Source: Pseudobacter ginsenosidimutans
Lineage (GTDB): Bacteria > Bacteroidota > Bacteroidia > Chitinophagales > Chitinophagaceae
Direction: 5' to 3'
DNA: 64,000 bases
NCBI RefSeq assembly: GCF_007970185.1
Contig: NZ_CP042431.1
Location: forward strand, 5,580,001-5,644,000
Shown here: in pieces, positions 45,462 through 55,181 of the stretch
How positions within the stretch are numbered: the first letter of the stretch is position 1
Layout: each line of letters starts with the position of its first letter
Translations under genes and position numbers: made by a program
Notes under the pieces: generated by a model
The model's input: the letters and a program-made list of their open reading frames with translations, nothing else
Told to the model about the DNA's origin: nothing
The model's database searches: none

Positions 45462-47948
45462 ATGAGAAAGCTACACGTTCAAATCCTGACAATCGCTTTG
45501 ATCTTTACAACAACCAGTATAGCCATCGCACAGACCGGCAAGGTTTCCGGAAAAGTGCTCGACAACAAACAGGCACCGCTGGCCGCCGCCACGGTTGCCA
45601 TTCTGAAGCAGTCCGATTCAAGTTCCATAGCCATGAAAGCCACAGACAGATCGGGACGCTTCCTGGTAGGCGGGTTGCCTGCAGGCCGGTTCTTCCTGCA
45701 GGTATCTGCTACCGGTCACCAAACAACTTATTCCAAAATATTCGATATCAGTTCCGGGACTACTGATATTGAATTACCTGTAATTACATTGACAGCCGAA
45801 TCCAAAGAGCTGGGCAGCGTAACGGTGGTAGCCACCAGGCCGGCGGTAGAACAGAAGATCGACCGCACTGTAGTGAACGTAGACGCCACTATCAGTAATA
45901 TCGGCACCAATGCCCTGGATGTGCTGGAGAAATCGCCGGGCGTGCAGGTGGACAAGGACGGCAATATCAGCCTCAAGGGAAAGCAGGGAGTGATGGTATT
46001 GATAGATGGAAGGCCCAGCTACCTCAGCGCCGCCGACCTGGCCAATATGCTCCGCGGCATGCAAAGCTCACAGCTTGACCAGATCGAGATCATGACCAAT
46101 CCTCCCGCCAAATATGATGCTTCCGGCAACTCGGGGATCATCAATATCAAAACAAAGAAGAATAAGGCCCGCGGCTTCAACGGCTCCGTGAACCTGGGAG
46201 CCGGACAGGGAAAATATTTCAAAACCTGGGAGAGCATCAGCCTGAATTACAGGGACGCCAAATTCAATCTCTTTGCCAATTACGGATTTGATCGCTCCAA
46301 CAATTTCCAGCAACTCGATATCCACCGTGATTACTGGAACAAAGAGCATTCTGAAATGACCGGCATGATCGATCAGCTGAGCTACAATCGCAGAAAATTC
46401 ATCAACCATAACCTGAAACTGGGAATGGATATCTTTCTGAGCAAATCCACCACAGTAGGTTTTGTACTCTCAGGATTCACCAACCAGCGAAACGCGATTG
46501 GAGAAAATACAAGCTGGCTGAAGAATGCTGCCGGTGTGCCAGACTCTTCAGTAGATGCAGACTCAGACACGAAAGAGCAATGGAAGAACGGAAGCGTCAA
46601 CCTCAACTTGCGTCACCAGTTCGATACATCCGGCCGTGAACTCACAGTTGATCTGGATTATATTACATACAGAGCCTCCAACGATCAAGACTTCATTAAT
46701 ACCAGCAGGAACACTACAGGAGAACTTATGAACCAGGATTTCCTGAAAGGCGATCTTCCTGCAGAGATCACCATCAGAACAGCCAAGTTCGATTATACGC
46801 ATCCGTTAAACAAGAATACCCGCTTTGAAGCCGGGGCCAAAACAGGCTACGTGACCAACGACAGCAAAGCAAATTATTTCAATGGAAGTCAAAATGGACA
46901 TGGTGTAGCGTATATCATTGACTACGACAAAACAAATTTCTTCGATTATAAAGAAAACATCAACGCAGCCTATATCAATTTAAATCACAAGTTCAATGAT
47001 AAATGGGGTGTGCAGGCAGGACTTCGTTACGAGAATACCAATTACAAAGGATTCCAGTATGGCAATCCCACAAAACCCGACTCTTCTTTCACCAACTCTT
47101 ACAACAGTCTTTTCCCAACTTTCTACCTGAGCTATGCGCCTGTGAAGAAACACCAGTTTGGTCTCTCTTTCGGCAGAAGGATCGAAAGGCCCGCTTACCA
47201 GGATATGAACCCCTTCATGTTCTTTATAGACAAGTTCACATATGGCAGGGGCAATCCATTCCTTCGTCCTCAATACGCCAGCAATTTTGAGTTGAACCAT
47301 ATCTGGAATGGCATGCTCACCACATCATTCCAGTACAGTGAAACCCGCGATGTAATGAACGAACTCTTCCAACAAGCTAGAGGAGGAAATGGAAAAGACA
47401 GTCTGGCAACAATTGTAACCAGAGGGAATATCGGCAAAAAGAGATTCGTTGGCGGATCCATGAACCTTCAATGGCAGGTGACAAAATGGTACAGCACCAA
47501 TGTATATGTTAACTATGGTTACAATGAGTATAAAGGTTGGAATGGAGGTTCAGAGATCAATATCAGTCGTGCCAACCTCTTTGCCAAGATCAACAACCAG
47601 TTCCGTTTCGAGAAAGGATGGAGTGCAGAGATCAGCGGCTGGTGGAGCAGCAGACAGGTGGAAGGTCAGATCATGCTCGAACCGATGGGCAGGGTAGATA
47701 TGGCAGTAGGTAAGCAGGTGCTGAAGAGCAAGGGCACCATCAAACTGTCTGTTCGTGATCTCTTCTTCACACAAGTTGTTAATGGCAAAATGAGCTTCAA
47801 CGATACGGATGCCACATTCAGGAATACAAGAGACAATCGCGTGGTGAGCATCAATTTCAATTATCGTTTCGGGAAACAAATGAACAACAACAATCAGCGC
47901 AAACGCAGCAGCAGCGAGGAACAGAACCGCGTGCGGGCAGGAGAGTAG
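45462..47948 (+). CDS. Outer-membrane beta-barrel TonB receptor-like protein (OMP_b-brl family)
   Basis: Outer-membrane protein of 828 aa. A signal peptide (about 1-23, ending SIAIAQ) is followed by a carboxypeptidase-regulatory-like domain (about 25-105, GKVSGKVLDNKQAPLAAATV), a plug (about 125-215, with LEKSPGVQVDKDGNISLKGKQG and VLIDGRPSYL) and a barrel of the PF14905 kind (from about 370, with SFGRRIERPAYQDMNPF). It lacks an STN domain and has no sigma/FecR or SusD partner, so it is not a signalling receptor of the SusC kind. The ATG at 45462 is chosen over a TTG at 45441 because it gives a clean signal peptide. The substrate is unknown. Confidence 0.92.
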   Translation: MRKLHVQILTIALIFTTTSIAIAQTGKVSGKVLDNKQAPLAAATVAILKQSDSSSIAMKATDRSGRFLVGGLPAGRFFLQVSATGHQTTYSKIFDISSGTTDIELPVITLTAESKELGSVTVVATRPAVEQKIDRTVVNVDATISNIGTNALDVLEKSPGVQVDKDGNISLKGKQGVMVLIDGRPSYLSAADLANMLRGMQSSQLDQIEIMTNPPAKYDASGNSGIINIKTKKNKARGFNGSVNLGAGQGKYFKTWESISLNYRDAKFNLFANYGFDRSNNFQQLDIHRDYWNKEHSEMTGMIDQLSYNRRKFINHNLKLGMDIFLSKSTTVGFVLSGFTNQRNAIGENTSWLKNAAGVPDSSVDADSDTKEQWKNGSVNLNLRHQFDTSGRELTVDLDYITYRASNDQDFINTSRNTTGELMNQDFLKGDLPAEITIRTAKFDYTHPLNKNTRFEAGAKTGYVTNDSKANYFNGSQNGHGVAYIIDYDKTNFFDYKENINAAYINLNHKFNDKWGVQAGLRYENTNYKGFQYGNPTKPDSSFTNSYNSLFPTFYLSYAPVKKHQFGLSFGRRIERPAYQDMNPFMFFIDKFTYGRGNPFLRPQYASNFELNHIWNGMLTTSFQYSETRDVMNELFQQARGGNGKDSLATIVTRGNIGKKRFVGGSMNLQWQVTKWYSTNVYVNYGYNEYKGWNGGSEINISRANLFAKINNQFRFEKGWSAEISGWWSSRQVEGQIMLEPMGRVDMAVGKQVLKSKGTIKLSVRDLFFTQVVNGKMSFNDTDATFRNTRDNRVVSINFNYRFGKQMNNNNQRKRSSSEEQNRVRAGE

Positions 47949-47987
47949 CAGTCAATTTTTGTTTTAATTAATAGTTTGAAAAACAGC

Positions 47988-48013
47988 GGGCCCTATTTCC
48001 ATAGGGCCCTTTA
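47988..48013 (+). terminator. First hairpin after the beta-barrel receptor gene
   Basis: Stem GGGCCCTAT (47988-47996) with ATAGGGCCC (48001-48009), loop TTCC, then TTTA. It lies 40 bases after the stop. The T-run is short. Confidence 0.7.
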
Positions 48014-48156
48014 CAAAATCTTTAACAGTAATCAGCGAAACTTATCGGCCCTTCAAGCGTCATATATATGTACATGCGCAAGCGGTACAAAATAGATAGA
48101 ACAAAGTCATAATACAGTCATACAGTTTTTCTCATAAGCAGTTAGTTTTGGTTAAC

Positions 48157-48187
48157 GCCCCCCATTTCCATGGGGGGCTTCTTTTTT
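48157..48187 (+). terminator. Second hairpin with the same apex
   Basis: Stem GCCCCCCAT (48157-48165) with ATGGGGGGC (48170-48178), loop TTCC, followed by TTCTTTTTT. The apex ATTTCCAT is the same as in the hairpin 160 bases upstream. The 143 bases between the two hold no gene that I can see. Confidence 0.75.
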
Positions 48188-48329
48188 ACTGTGCGATTAA
48201 TTATTTTACCAATTGGGCAGGTACTTAACCGGATATCCGCCATTGCGATTTTTAGCGTAGTTTGCGGCCTCACCAGGAAATCCGCACCCACTGGCACCAA
48301 ACCGCACATATGACGAGCAAGAACTGTTA

Positions 48330-48896
48330 TTGAAGATAGCAGCAGGAGATGAAATAAGTTTCGCGGAACTGACAAAGCTCCACTGGCCACAGGTTTACGG
48401 TACCGCAGTACGGATAACCAAATCCCCCGAGCAGGCCAAAGACCTTGCACAGGAAATGTTCATCAAACTTTGGAACAACAGGAATAAACTGCCTGGGGTT
48501 GAAAATATCAAAGCCTATATCTACGTATCAGCGCGGAATCTCGTGATGGATTTCATGGAGAAGAAAGTACTCCACCCCTCAAATATCCAGAACCTGTCTG
48601 ATTATTTCACAGATGATTCCATCCATCATCCTCTTGCCAGCCTCGAACTGAAAGAACTTGAGCAGACTGTAGCCGCCGCGATACGGTCCTTACCTGAGAA
48701 GACGAGACGGGTGTTCGAGCTCCACCGGTTTGGTGGAAAAAGCCATAAAGAAATTGCAGTCCTGCTCGATATCTCCGAAGTAAGCTCCAAGACCTATATT
48801 GTAAGAGCACTCAAAGACATTCGTCTTTATCTCTCTAAACATGCCGGCGACAATCCTTTGCTGCTGGTGTTCCTCCTCGGTAAATTTTTCTATTAA
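48330..48896 (+). CDS. ECF RNA polymerase sigma factor, start codon unclear
   Basis: Sigma-70 family ECF factor of about 188 aa heading the fourth sigma/FecR/SusC locus. Region 2 (about 10-75: AELTKLHWPQVYGTAVRI, AKDLAQEMFIKLW) and region 4 (about 115-170: GKSHKEIAVLLDISEVSSKTY) are clear, with a hydrophobic tail LLLVFLLGKFFY. The first usable start codon in frame is TTG at 48330, giving KIAAGDEISF. The frame is open back to a stop at 48258-48260, and the codons just before 48330 read YDEQELL, which also fits the family N-terminus. No ATG or GTG occurs there; CTG at 48291 is possible. Confidence 0.92.
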   Translation: MKIAAGDEISFAELTKLHWPQVYGTAVRITKSPEQAKDLAQEMFIKLWNNRNKLPGVENIKAYIYVSARNLVMDFMEKKVLHPSNIQNLSDYFTDDSIHHPLASLELKELEQTVAAAIRSLPEKTRRVFELHRFGGKSHKEIAVLLDISEVSSKTYIVRALKDIRLYLSKHAGDNPLLLVFLLGKFFY

Positions 48897-48964
48897 TTTT
48901 TTTTCGGTAACCTGTCTTACCCCCTCGCTTCTTTTCCGTCCTGCATCTATATAAACCTTACATC

Positions 48965-50155
48965 ATGACCGGGATTACGGTTAAAGTATTATGGGAGAAA
49001 TACCTGCAGGGAACAGCCACGCTTGCTGAACTGGAACAGTTGAGATCATCTTTCAGCCAGCCTGAATACCGCGCTGTATTTGATGGCTTGCTGCAGGATG
49101 CATTTACAGATCCCCGCAACATTGAAACTGGCGATTACAATGTTGATGAAATGGTAAGCAGCCTGATGCTGAAACTGAAAGAGGAAAACAACAGTCAACC
49201 AGTTGTACGCAGGATGACACCCAAACGCTGGATCTGGATGGCAGCTTCCCTGTTATTGTTTGCTGTTGCCGGAATGTATCTGTGGAGCAATAAGGCTTCG
49301 CAGCATAACCAAAGCAATCCTTCAATAGCAGTCAAAGAAGATCTGCCGCCAGGAGATGATGGCGCCATTCTTACTTTGTCTGACGGCAGGCAGGTGGTGC
49401 TTGACAGTCTGGGCAATGGCCTGGTAGCGCATCAGAATGGCAGTGATGTGATGCTGGAGAACGGCAGGCTGTTATACGATCCCAAGGGAGAAGGAATGCA
49501 TGCGCCTTCCTACAATACCATGTCCACTCCCAGGGGCCGTCAGTTCCAGATGATCTTGCCCGATGGCAGTAAGGTATGGCTCAATGCCGCATCGAGTATC
49601 CGTTATCCTGTAGCGTTCAACGGAACTGAAAGAAAAGTGGAAATAACAGGTGAAGTGTATATCGAAGTGAAAAAGAATGCTGCCCGTCCATTTGTTGTGC
49701 AGGGTAATGATTTTGAGTTACAGGTACTGGGAACTGGTTTCAATATCAATTCCTATGCTGACAATGGGGCTGTGAAAGCCACGCTGGTGGAAGGTTCCGT
49801 GAAGATGCGACTGGTATCGGACAGCATTGGTGTGTTGCTCAGACCTGGTGAACAATGGATATACAACGCAAATACTGGAAACCCTAAAGTGGTACGGTCT
49901 GCCGATATGGACCATGTGCTCGCCTGGAAAGAAAAGCGATTTTCCTTCAACGGAAATATCCGCAGCATCATGAATGAGCTGGCCAGGTGGTACGATGTGG
50001 AACTGAACTATGAAGGCAATATCCCCGATAAAGAATTGGAAGGAGGCTTCACCCGTGAAATAGAATTGCAGAAAGTGCTGGAGATCCTGAAAGTAGTGGC
50101 AGGAGCGGAATTTGAACTGAAAGGAAAACTGCTCACCATCAGAGCATCGAAATAA
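48965..50155 (+). CDS. FecR-family anti-sigma factor
   Basis: Anti-sigma factor of 396 aa. The cytoplasmic part covers about residues 1-88, the membrane helix about 89-107 (WIWMAASLLLFAVAGMYLW), the periplasmic FecR domain about 185-290 (LPDGSKVWLNAASSIRYP, ITGEVYIEV) and the DUF4974 domain about 315-395 (ending GKLLTIRASK). It starts with ATG, 68 bases after the sigma gene, and precedes the susC frame by 130 bases containing leader elements like those at 30843-30932. Confidence 0.95.
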   Translation: MTGITVKVLWEKYLQGTATLAELEQLRSSFSQPEYRAVFDGLLQDAFTDPRNIETGDYNVDEMVSSLMLKLKEENNSQPVVRRMTPKRWIWMAASLLLFAVAGMYLWSNKASQHNQSNPSIAVKEDLPPGDDGAILTLSDGRQVVLDSLGNGLVAHQNGSDVMLENGRLLYDPKGEGMHAPSYNTMSTPRGRQFQMILPDGSKVWLNAASSIRYPVAFNGTERKVEITGEVYIEVKKNAARPFVVQGNDFELQVLGTGFNINSYADNGAVKATLVEGSVKMRLVSDSIGVLLRPGEQWIYNANTGNPKVVRSADMDHVLAWKEKRFSFNGNIRSIMNELARWYDVELNYEGNIPDKELEGGFTREIELQKVLEILKVVAGAEFELKGKLLTIRASK

Positions 50156-50167
50156 TGGGCCTTAAAA

Positions 50168-50195
50168 AACCGCACCGGTTGGTACCCGGGCGGTT
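50168..50195 (+). promoter_or_regulatory. Leader hairpin between fecR and susC
   Basis: Two-part stem: AACCGC (50168-50173) with GCGGTT (50190-50195), and inside it CCGG (50175-50178) with CCGG (50186-50189). CAAGGCTAA (50199-50207) follows, then TTAACCTAAAC (50263-50273) before the susC ATG. The same order of hairpin, AAGGCTAA and TTAACCTAAAC is seen at 30843-30932. Confidence 0.45.
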
Positions 50196-50285
50196 CTGCA
50201 AGGCTAACGAGTTTGTAACCCACTGTACGGAACGAGTTGAGAGGCGAACCGTATAGTTTTTATTAACCTAAACGAAAATAAAGTT

Positions 50286-53200
50286 ATGCATTTTATGCTT
50301 ATGAGATCCCCTCTGCCCGGAAGGGCTGATGGGAGAGGTCTGAAATGGATGCATCCATGGAAAGACCGGCTAACCAAAACGATCCTGGTAATGAAAATGA
50401 TCAGTGTATTACTCCTCGTTTCTTTGATGACTGCTTACGGTAATGGTAAAGCGCAAACCGTTACGCTGTCAGGAAAAGACATCCCCATGAAACAGGTGTT
50501 TGAGAAGATCCGTATCCAAACGGGTTTTGAATTCATCTGGGACAAGAACACGCTGGAAGAAGCGAGTCCGGTTACAGTGGATATCAGGAACATGCCCCTG
50601 AAACAGGCGCTGGACATCTGTTTCGAGGGCCAGCCTCTCCGGTATTCATTTATCGATAAGGTAATTGCTATCACCCGGAAGCCAGTTTCACTATTGCAGG
50701 TATTCCAGGAAGCTGCAGTAATTACGGGCCGTGTACTGGCTGAAGATAAAAAGCTGCCACTCGAAGGAGTGAACATTGCAGTGAAAGGAACGGGCCTGGG
50801 AACAACTACCGATGCGCAGGGTAATTTCGTAATTGCTGCTGAGCCCGGGCAGGTGCTCGTGATCAGCTTCGTAGGCTATACCACGCAGGAAGTGAAAGTA
50901 GGTTCAGCAACCAGCTATATCGTGAATCTCAAGGTAGCGGTCACCAATCTGGATCAAACTGTGGTGGTGGGCTATGGCACCCAAAGCAAAAGGAATGTAA
51001 CAGGTTCCATTGCCAAAGTAGCAGAATTGAAAGCTGAAGAGAATATCACCGGGAACGTATTCAACGCCATGCAGGGCAGGGTAGCGGGCCTGCAGGTAAG
51101 AGGCTTCGATGGCACTCCTGGCTCTCAACCCAATTTCAGTATCCGTGGTGTTCAAACCATCAACAGCTCAAATATCAGTCCGCTGATAGTGGTGGATGGA
51201 CTGATAGTTGATGCCGGTGCAGGCACCGTAACAACCAATGCTCCCAATTTCAATTTCAGTAATATCAACCCGCAGGATATAGAATCCATAGAAGTATTGA
51301 AAGACGCATCCTCCTCTGCTATCTACGGCGCAAGAGGTGCACAGGGTGTGATCCTGATCACCACCAAAAGAGGTAAGGCAAACAGTAGGTCTGCCGTGAA
51401 TGTGAATACTTATTACGGTCTTACCAACTCTACGCTCGGATACAGGGCAATGAACACCCAGCAGTATGAAGCAGCTTTCAAGGAAGCCCGGCAGAACAGG
51501 ATCGGGGATATCGATAAGCTGTTGAATGCGGGTGGGCTCACTCCCGGAAGGATACAGGTACTGGAGGATGAGAAAGACCTGCTCGAATATGAGATCAACT
51601 CTTTCAAACTGGGCACATCAAGCGGTGTTTATGAAAACGATTGGGTGAAAAAGATCACCAACAAGAATGCCGTTACGCAAAATATTCAGGCAAGCCTGTC
51701 TGGCGGCAATCTCAACAATACCTATTATTTTTCTTTCGGCAGATACTCTGAAGAAAATACCATCGGACGTGGCCGCTTCAACCGCTATTCAGGTAAATTG
51801 GCGCTTACGCAGAAAGTGAACAAATGGTTGAAAATAGGAGCTGATCTTAATGTGTCACTTTCTGAAAGTAAAGACCTGAATTCTCCATTGATCGACGCCT
51901 TTGGCGCCCGCCCGGATATGCCTGATTCCATTCCTTTCAACCCGGATGGAACTGTGGGATATTGGATCGAATTAACTACCCATCCATTGGCAGGAAATTA
52001 CCAGACCAGCCTTGTTACCAGGAACTGGAATTACCTGGGAAATGCTTTTGGCGAAGTTTCCATTATGCCCGGGCTCACTTTCAAATCAACACTGGCCGGA
52101 GTGCGAAGCCAATCCGGCACCATCGGCTTCTATAGCCCCTTATCAATGTACGGTCAATACAATAGTGGACAGCATAATGATAACGGAAGTAGCGGTCTTC
52201 AATATACTTTCAATAACACGCTCACATATCAACTGGCTGTTAGCAGCCTGCGCGGGATATCCTTCTGGGGCAGGAGTATTATCAGAACAAACTTACAACC
52301 ACAGGTTTTTCCATTTTTGGCTTCCCGTCAAGTGAGGGGCTCTGGTATCCCGGTAATGGTTCTTCCTATGGAAGCAATATGTATGAGAACCGCACTTATT
52401 CCGAAGCGGGCGAATCCTATTTCATGCGTACCAACCTGAGCTGGGATAACAAATACCTGCTCAGCGCAAGTATGCGTAGAGACGGTACATCCAAACTAAC
52501 AGGTAAGAACAGGTATTCCTGGTTCCCCGCACTGTCTGCAGGATGGATCATTTCCGATGAAGCTTTCTTCAGCAGCAATCCGATCATTTCTTTCCTGAAA
52601 CTGAAATCAGGTATTGGACTTACCGGCAATATCCGTACGCTGGGGTATTTCGACTTCGCGGATATGGTGAATACCGGCACCTACCTGGGAAAGCCAACAT
52701 TACAGCTCAACAATATCCGCGGGAACCGCGACCTCAATTGGGAAAGGACCAAACAATTTGATGCAGGTATTGAAGCAAGGTTCCTGAACAATAAGCTCTC
52801 CATGACCCTCGAGTTCTATCAGAAAAGAACGGATGGTCTGCTTACAACGCTGAACACTCCATTGTCTTCCGGCGGTTACTCATCACAGAGAGGAAACCTC
52901 GGCACCGTGCAGAACAAGGGTATCGATCTCGAATTGTCTTACAACAGCAAAGCCACCAGCAGGGACCAGTTCTCCTGGAATGCAGGAATCGCCCTCAACT
53001 TCAACAGGAACAAGATCATTTATCTCCGCGACTCCATAATGGGGTATGGTTATTATATGCCAGGCGGTCCTATGCCTTTTGTGAAAAAAGGACAATCAGT
53101 AGGATCACTCCGTTTGTACAAGTCGCTGGGCGTGGATCCCAATACCGGCGATCTTATGTATGAAGACAGGAACAAGGATGGAAAGATCAGCGCAGCAGAT

Positions 53201-53746
53201 CAGGATTATATCCCTGTGGCACAACCGAAACTTGCCGGAGGTTTCAATCTCGGTGCCAGCTGGCATGGCTTCTCCCTGAATACCAGCTTCACCTTCAGTG
53301 TGGGCAACAAACTGTACAATCTTGACGATCAGTACAGCCGCGTGTACAGCATCGACTGGTCAGGCGTAATGTCCAACAGGCCTGAGTTTGCTACGGACAG
53401 GTGGAGAAAGCCCGGAGACAACAGCTATTATCCCCGCGCCATCGTAGGGCCGCATGGAGCCGGTCAGACGGAAGACTGGAATACGCTTCCTTCTACTCAT
53501 TATCTTTTCGATGCATCTTACCTGCGCCTGAGGAATGTGACCCTCGCTTACCAGTTCGATGAAAAACTGCTGAAGCGGGCCGGCATCCCTGCCATTCGCT
53601 TGTACACCTCATTCCAGAATGTGTTCGTGATCAAGAACAGGAACCTGAAACTGGCCGACCCCGAAGTGGGGATCGAAACAGGCATTCAGTATTCCTTCGT
53701 GCCCATTCCAAGGACCATCGCATTCGGAATCGATATCACTTTATAA
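50286..53746 (+). pseudogene. SusC/RagA-family receptor gene split by a -1 frameshift
   Basis: Together the two frames encode a complete SusC of about 1150 aa: signal peptide, STN domain (about 58-130), carboxypeptidase-regulatory-like domain (about 150-225), plug (LIVVDGLIVD, SAIYGARGAQGVILITTKRG), then the barrel. Frame 1 (50286-52439) stays family-like to LTYQLAV near 52240, then turns into unrelated sequence and stops. Frame 2 is open from 52244 to 53746 and resumes with DILLGQEYYQNKL, ending FGIDITL. The junction (about 52240-52260, CTGCGCGGGATATCC) lacks one base, near a GGG run. This is either a true inactivating or switchable mutation or a sequencing error. The rest of the operon (sigma, FecR, SusD, TlpA-like) is intact. 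Confidence 0.88.
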
Positions 53747-53764
53747 TCAGTAAAAAATCCAGAA

Positions 53765-55165
53765 ATGAAACGGAGATATTTCTTCCCCATACATATATGC
53801 GTATTCTTCTGCTGCATTTTTTCATCCTGCAGCAAAATGCTGGACGATCCATATCCTGACATGAGTATTGGTGAGAACCAGATCAGGCCTGCCGATATCC
53901 CTTTGCTGGTGAACGGAGCCTACTCAAAGATCCAGGGCATCAGTAACCAGACCTATCCCTTATTTGATATCTATGCCGATGATGTGATCTCCATACAGGG
54001 AGGAACATCCACCATGTTCAATCCTCAAAGCTATGAGGCCTGCAACGTGAACCCCGCCGATGGTTTTGGGAATGGTTCCTATTACAACTCTTCGTATACT
54101 GCTATCGGTAATGCCAATTTCATTATCAACTTCATCAGGTCAAGGGACCTGTCAAGTTTGAACAAGGAACTTGGCGAAGCACTGGCCATCCGCGCATTCT
54201 GTTATTACCGGCTGGTGCAGGCATACAGCGGGGTAGTGATAACACTGGGCCCAAATGAAGATCCGGCCGAGCTCAAACGTCCGAAGAACAGTGAAGAAGA
54301 AGTATACGCCCGCATTTTCACTGATCTCACCGATGCGGAGAAACTACTGCCATCCTTTACTACAGCCAATGCGATGTCTAAAGAAGCATTGCAGTTATTA
54401 CGCGCCAGGATCCATCTGAACAGGGGAGAGAGAACAGAAGCGAAGAAATATGCAGAACTGGTGATCGGTTCATCAGCAACAGCGCTGTCCGCTGATTTCA
54501 CCAGCAATTTCAGGTACGGGAATTCCGGAAATAAAGAAATGCTCTTTCGTTTGATAGAAGGCCCGGCTGTATATGGCTATGACCGCGCAGGCATGTTCCC
54601 CTTGTTCAGTCCCGGACTTCCTTACCGCCGGCCAACCGGTGCTACCGGTAATGGACAGACCTGGCTCAACCCCGATCTGGTAAATGCATACGAACCTGGC
54701 GATACACGCGCAGTAATGTTGAAAGAGCAGTTTGCCAGCAGCGCCGGAAAGGTAGTTACCTTCCTCATGAAATTCTCTACAGATACAGTTCAGCAATCCA
54801 ACGCCTTTGTGGTATACCCGATGATCAGGCTCAGTGAGGCCTATCTTATCTCCGCTGAAGTGGATGCACGCGATGGTGTTGTGAATGTAGCCCGCTACAA
54901 TGAGCTCAGGCAGAAAAGGAACCTGCCCGGTAAATCAACAGCTGACTTCACCGATGCCAATGATTTTTTGAATGAGATCGAATGGGAACGCAGAAGGGAA
55001 TTTGTGGGCGAAGGCCTGCGCTGGCAGGATATGAAGCGGTTTGGCAAAGCCGTTAGCTGGCTCACTTCGAAAGGACAACCCGATACAAAGACCCTTCTTC
55101 CGTTTCCCAACTCTGAACTGGTGAGGAATCCAAAACTGGAACAGAACGAAGGATATAATCTGTAA
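53765..55165 (+). CDS. RagB/SusD-family nutrient-binding lipoprotein
   Basis: Surface lipoprotein of 466 aa, partner of the upstream SusC. The signal ICVFFCCIFSSC ends at a lipobox Cys (about 22), followed by SKMLDDPYPDMSIG. The helical core has LGEALAIRAFCYYRLVQAYSG, and the C-terminal SusD pattern appears in EIEWERRREFVGEGLRWQDMKRFGK and LLPFPNSELVRNPKLEQNEGY. It begins 18 bases after the susC frame ends. With its SusC frame broken, it would lack its channel unless the frame is restored. Confidence 0.94.
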   Translation: MKRRYFFPIHICVFFCCIFSSCSKMLDDPYPDMSIGENQIRPADIPLLVNGAYSKIQGISNQTYPLFDIYADDVISIQGGTSTMFNPQSYEACNVNPADGFGNGSYYNSSYTAIGNANFIINFIRSRDLSSLNKELGEALAIRAFCYYRLVQAYSGVVITLGPNEDPAELKRPKNSEEEVYARIFTDLTDAEKLLPSFTTANAMSKEALQLLRARIHLNRGERTEAKKYAELVIGSSATALSADFTSNFRYGNSGNKEMLFRLIEGPAVYGYDRAGMFPLFSPGLPYRRPTGATGNGQTWLNPDLVNAYEPGDTRAVMLKEQFASSAGKVVTFLMKFSTDTVQQSNAFVVYPMIRLSEAYLISAEVDARDGVVNVARYNELRQKRNLPGKSTADFTDANDFLNEIEWERRREFVGEGLRWQDMKRFGKAVSWLTSKGQPDTKTLLPFPNSELVRNPKLEQNEGYNL

Positions 55166-55181
55166 AAGAATAAAAATAGAA

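Noticed and set aside
52379-53746. The second susC frame as an independent protein
   Set aside because: It begins in mid-barrel with no signal peptide, and SusC-like sequence continues upstream of its ATG in the same frame to 52244, so it is part of a split gene.
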